Shown in pieces: positions 62,637 through 64,000 of a stretch of DNA of 64,000 nucleotides. Location: NCBI RefSeq assembly GCF_900104745.1, contig NZ_LT629732.1, positions 4,389,981 to 4,453,980 of the forward strand, read 5' to 3'. The notes below the pieces were generated by a model. The model was not told where the DNA came from. It made no database searches and saw only the letters and a list, made by a program, of their open reading frames with translations. The first letter of the stretch is position 1, and every line of letters starts with the position of its first letter. The position numbers and the translations under genes were made by a program. The stretch is from Actinopolymorpha singaporensis. GTDB lineage: Bacteria > Actinomycetota > Actinomycetes > Propionibacteriales > Actinopolymorphaceae.

Positions 62637-64000
62637 GTGACTCGTATGCGATGGAGAAGGCTGGCTGCAGCCGCCGGCGTGCTCGCGCTCGGCGCGACGG
62701 CCGCCTGTGGGGGAGGCGCCTCGCCTTCGGAGAAAGCGCAGGAGCAGCAGAAGAAGCAGCAGCAGGGTGGTTCTTCTGCCGAGGCGCCCAAGGGCGGCGG
62801 TTTCGACGTCGTTCTCGACGCCCAGGCCAAGGCGCCGGCCAAGGACATCGCCGGTGCGCAGAAGGGCGGCACCGCGACCGTCCTCACCGCGGCGGCGCCG
62901 GAGACCTTCGACCCGACCCGGGCCTACTACATCGACTCCCTCGCGGTGCTGCGGCTGACCGCGCGCACCCTTACCGCGCTGGAACTTCGCGCGGACGGGA
63001 AGTACTACCTGGTCCCCGACCTGGCCACCGACCTGGGCCAGCACAACGCGGACTACACCGAGTGGAAGTTCACCCTCAAGGACGGGCTGAAGTACGAGGA
63101 CGGCTCTCCGATCAAGGCCCAGGACGTCGCCTATGCGGTGAAGCGGTCCTTCGCGACGGAGGAGCTTCCCGGCGGCCCGACGTACCAGCAGAGCTACTTC
63201 CTGGACGGCACGAAGTACAAGGGCCCGTTCAAGTCCAAGGCCAACGGCGGCGGACTGGACTACCCGGGCGTGTCCACCCCTGACGACAAGACGGTCGTCC
63301 TGAAGATGGCCAAGCCGTTCCCGGACCTCGCCTACTACGCGACCTTCCCGGTGTTCAGCCCGATCCCGCAGGCCAAGGACACCAAGGACGCCTACGGGAA
63401 CAAGCCGCTGGCGGCGGGCCCGTACAAGTTCGACAGCTACCAGAAGGGCAAGCGCCTGGTCCTGGTCAAGAACGACCAGTGGGACCCCAACACCGACCCG
63501 GTGCGCCACCAGTACGTCGACAAGTACGACTTCAAGTTCAGCCAGAACCCGATCAAGCTGCAGGAGCAGCTGATCGCGGACAACGGCCCGGACCAGACCG
63601 CGATCACCTACGACGGTGTCGACTCCTCGCTGCTGCCGAAGATCCAGGGCAAGGAGCCGGAGAAGCGGATGCTGACCGGTGACGGCACCTGCACCGACTT
63701 CATCTACCTGGACACCCGGCGGATCCCGCTCGAGGTGCGCAAGGCGCTGGTCACGGCGTGGCCGTTCGACTCGATCCACAAGGCGGGCGGCGACAGCCCG
63801 TTCACCTACACCCCGGCGACGACGATCCTGCCGAAGGTGACGCCCGGGTTCGTGAAGTACGACCTGTTCGGCAACGGCGGCAAGGGTGACGGCGACCCGG
63901 CGAAGGCCAAGAAGATGCTGGAGAAGGCCGGAAAGCTCGGCTTCGACGTCGTGTGGGCCTACTCAAACGACAACGACATCGCCGCGCAGGTCTCCGCGGT
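62637..64000 (+). CDS. ABC transporter substrate-binding lipoprotein (SBP family 5), 3' part cut
   Basis: The first 454 codons of a family 5 solute-binding protein. Lipoprotein signal: MRWRRLAAAAGVLALGATAA then Cys (about residue 24), followed by a Gln/Lys-rich linker and the SBP_5 start GGTATVLTAAAPETFDPTRAYY. Later motifs LVPDLATDLGQ, KFTLKDGLKYEDG and LAAGPYKFDSYQKG fit the family. GTG 62637 with AAGGAAGG upstream. With the LacI-type operators, oligosaccharides are as likely as peptides. The gene runs off the window. Confidence 0.94.
   Translation, partial: MTRMRWRRLAAAAGVLALGATAACGGGASPSEKAQEQQKKQQQGGSSAEAPKGGGFDVVLDAQAKAPAKDIAGAQKGGTATVLTAAAPETFDPTRAYYIDSLAVLRLTARTLTALELRADGKYYLVPDLATDLGQHNADYTEWKFTLKDGLKYEDGSPIKAQDVAYAVKRSFATEELPGGPTYQQSYFLDGTKYKGPFKSKANGGGLDYPGVSTPDDKTVVLKMAKPFPDLAYYATFPVFSPIPQAKDTKDAYGNKPLAAGPYKFDSYQKGKRLVLVKNDQWDPNTDPVRHQYVDKYDFKFSQNPIKLQEQLIADNGPDQTAITYDGVDSSLLPKIQGKEPEKRMLTGDGTCTDFIYLDTRRIPLEVRKALVTAWPFDSIHKAGGDSPFTYTPATTILPKVTPGFVKYDLFGNGGKGDGDPAKAKKMLEKAGKLGFDVVWAYSNDNDIAAQVSA

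Overview
The window is a very GC-rich, gene-dense stretch of an actinomycete chromosome. The evidence is the PgsA-acyltransferase-mannosyltransferase set for phosphatidylinositol mannosides, the yebC-ruvCAB-yajC-secDF-apt-relA-hisS-aspS order typical of Actinobacteria, an SsgA-family sporulation/division protein, frequent GTG starts and leaderless promoters, and an actinobacterial cysteine leader peptide. It looks like ordinary core chromosome. I see no insertion sequence, prophage or CRISPR array. The genus cannot be fixed from the sequence alone; an SsgA-bearing, morphologically complex lineage (for example near Nocardioidaceae/Actinopolymorphaceae) is an inference.

Layout. 1-7.0 kb: ATP-dependent DNA ligase (5' end only), RibD-like reductase, PPK2 polyphosphate kinase, an MFS exporter with its MarR regulator, and glgX. 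7.2-12.1 kb: a tightly overlapping minus-strand assimilatory sulfate reduction and siroheme operon (cysteine leader peptide, sir, 48-aa zinc-ribbon protein, cysH, cysG, CbiX-like chelatase). 12.2-20.1 kb: TetR plus DUF4865 protein, AidB-like dehydrogenase, YihY/BrkB, and two ion transporters. 20.2-24.4 kb: tRNAs (Gly, Cys, Val, Val), CapA lipoprotein, class IV aminotransferase, SsgA-like protein, PGPGW membrane protein. 24.5-31.4 kb: yaaA, an accessory Hsp70/J-like/GrpE triad, thrS, and a broken PfkB kinase. 31.5-37.5 kb: sthA, HIT hydrolase, cupin, acetylxylan esterase, EF-G-like GTPase. 37.8-43.8 kb: pgsA-patA-pimA-LemA-like, pdxS, pdxT, yebC. 44-61.3 kb: Ser/Thr kinase, ruvCAB (with an SOS box), yajC-secD-secF-apt, relA, DUF349 protein, a remnant peptidyl-prolyl isomerase, an MBL hydrolase, hisS and aspS. 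61.6-64 kb: a peptide/oligosaccharide ABC importer preceded by LacI-type operators and cut by the window end.

How the genes work together. Sir reduces sulfite made by CysH; CysG and the chelatase supply Sir's siroheme; a cysteine-containing upstream ORF could couple the operon to cysteine supply. PgsA, PatA and PimA build the first steps of PIM glycolipids. PdxS/PdxT make PLP. RuvABC resolve Holliday junctions under probable LexA control. YajC/SecD/SecF drive protein export.

Most interesting unexplained signals: a tandem, apparently covarying structured RNA-like element between relA and the DUF349 gene; an isomerase gene reduced to its membrane anchor; an Hsp70 triad whose J protein has SPD instead of HPD; a palindromic -10 box that may fire in both directions; and a 48-aa zinc-ribbon protein embedded by 4-base overlaps in the sulfur operon.
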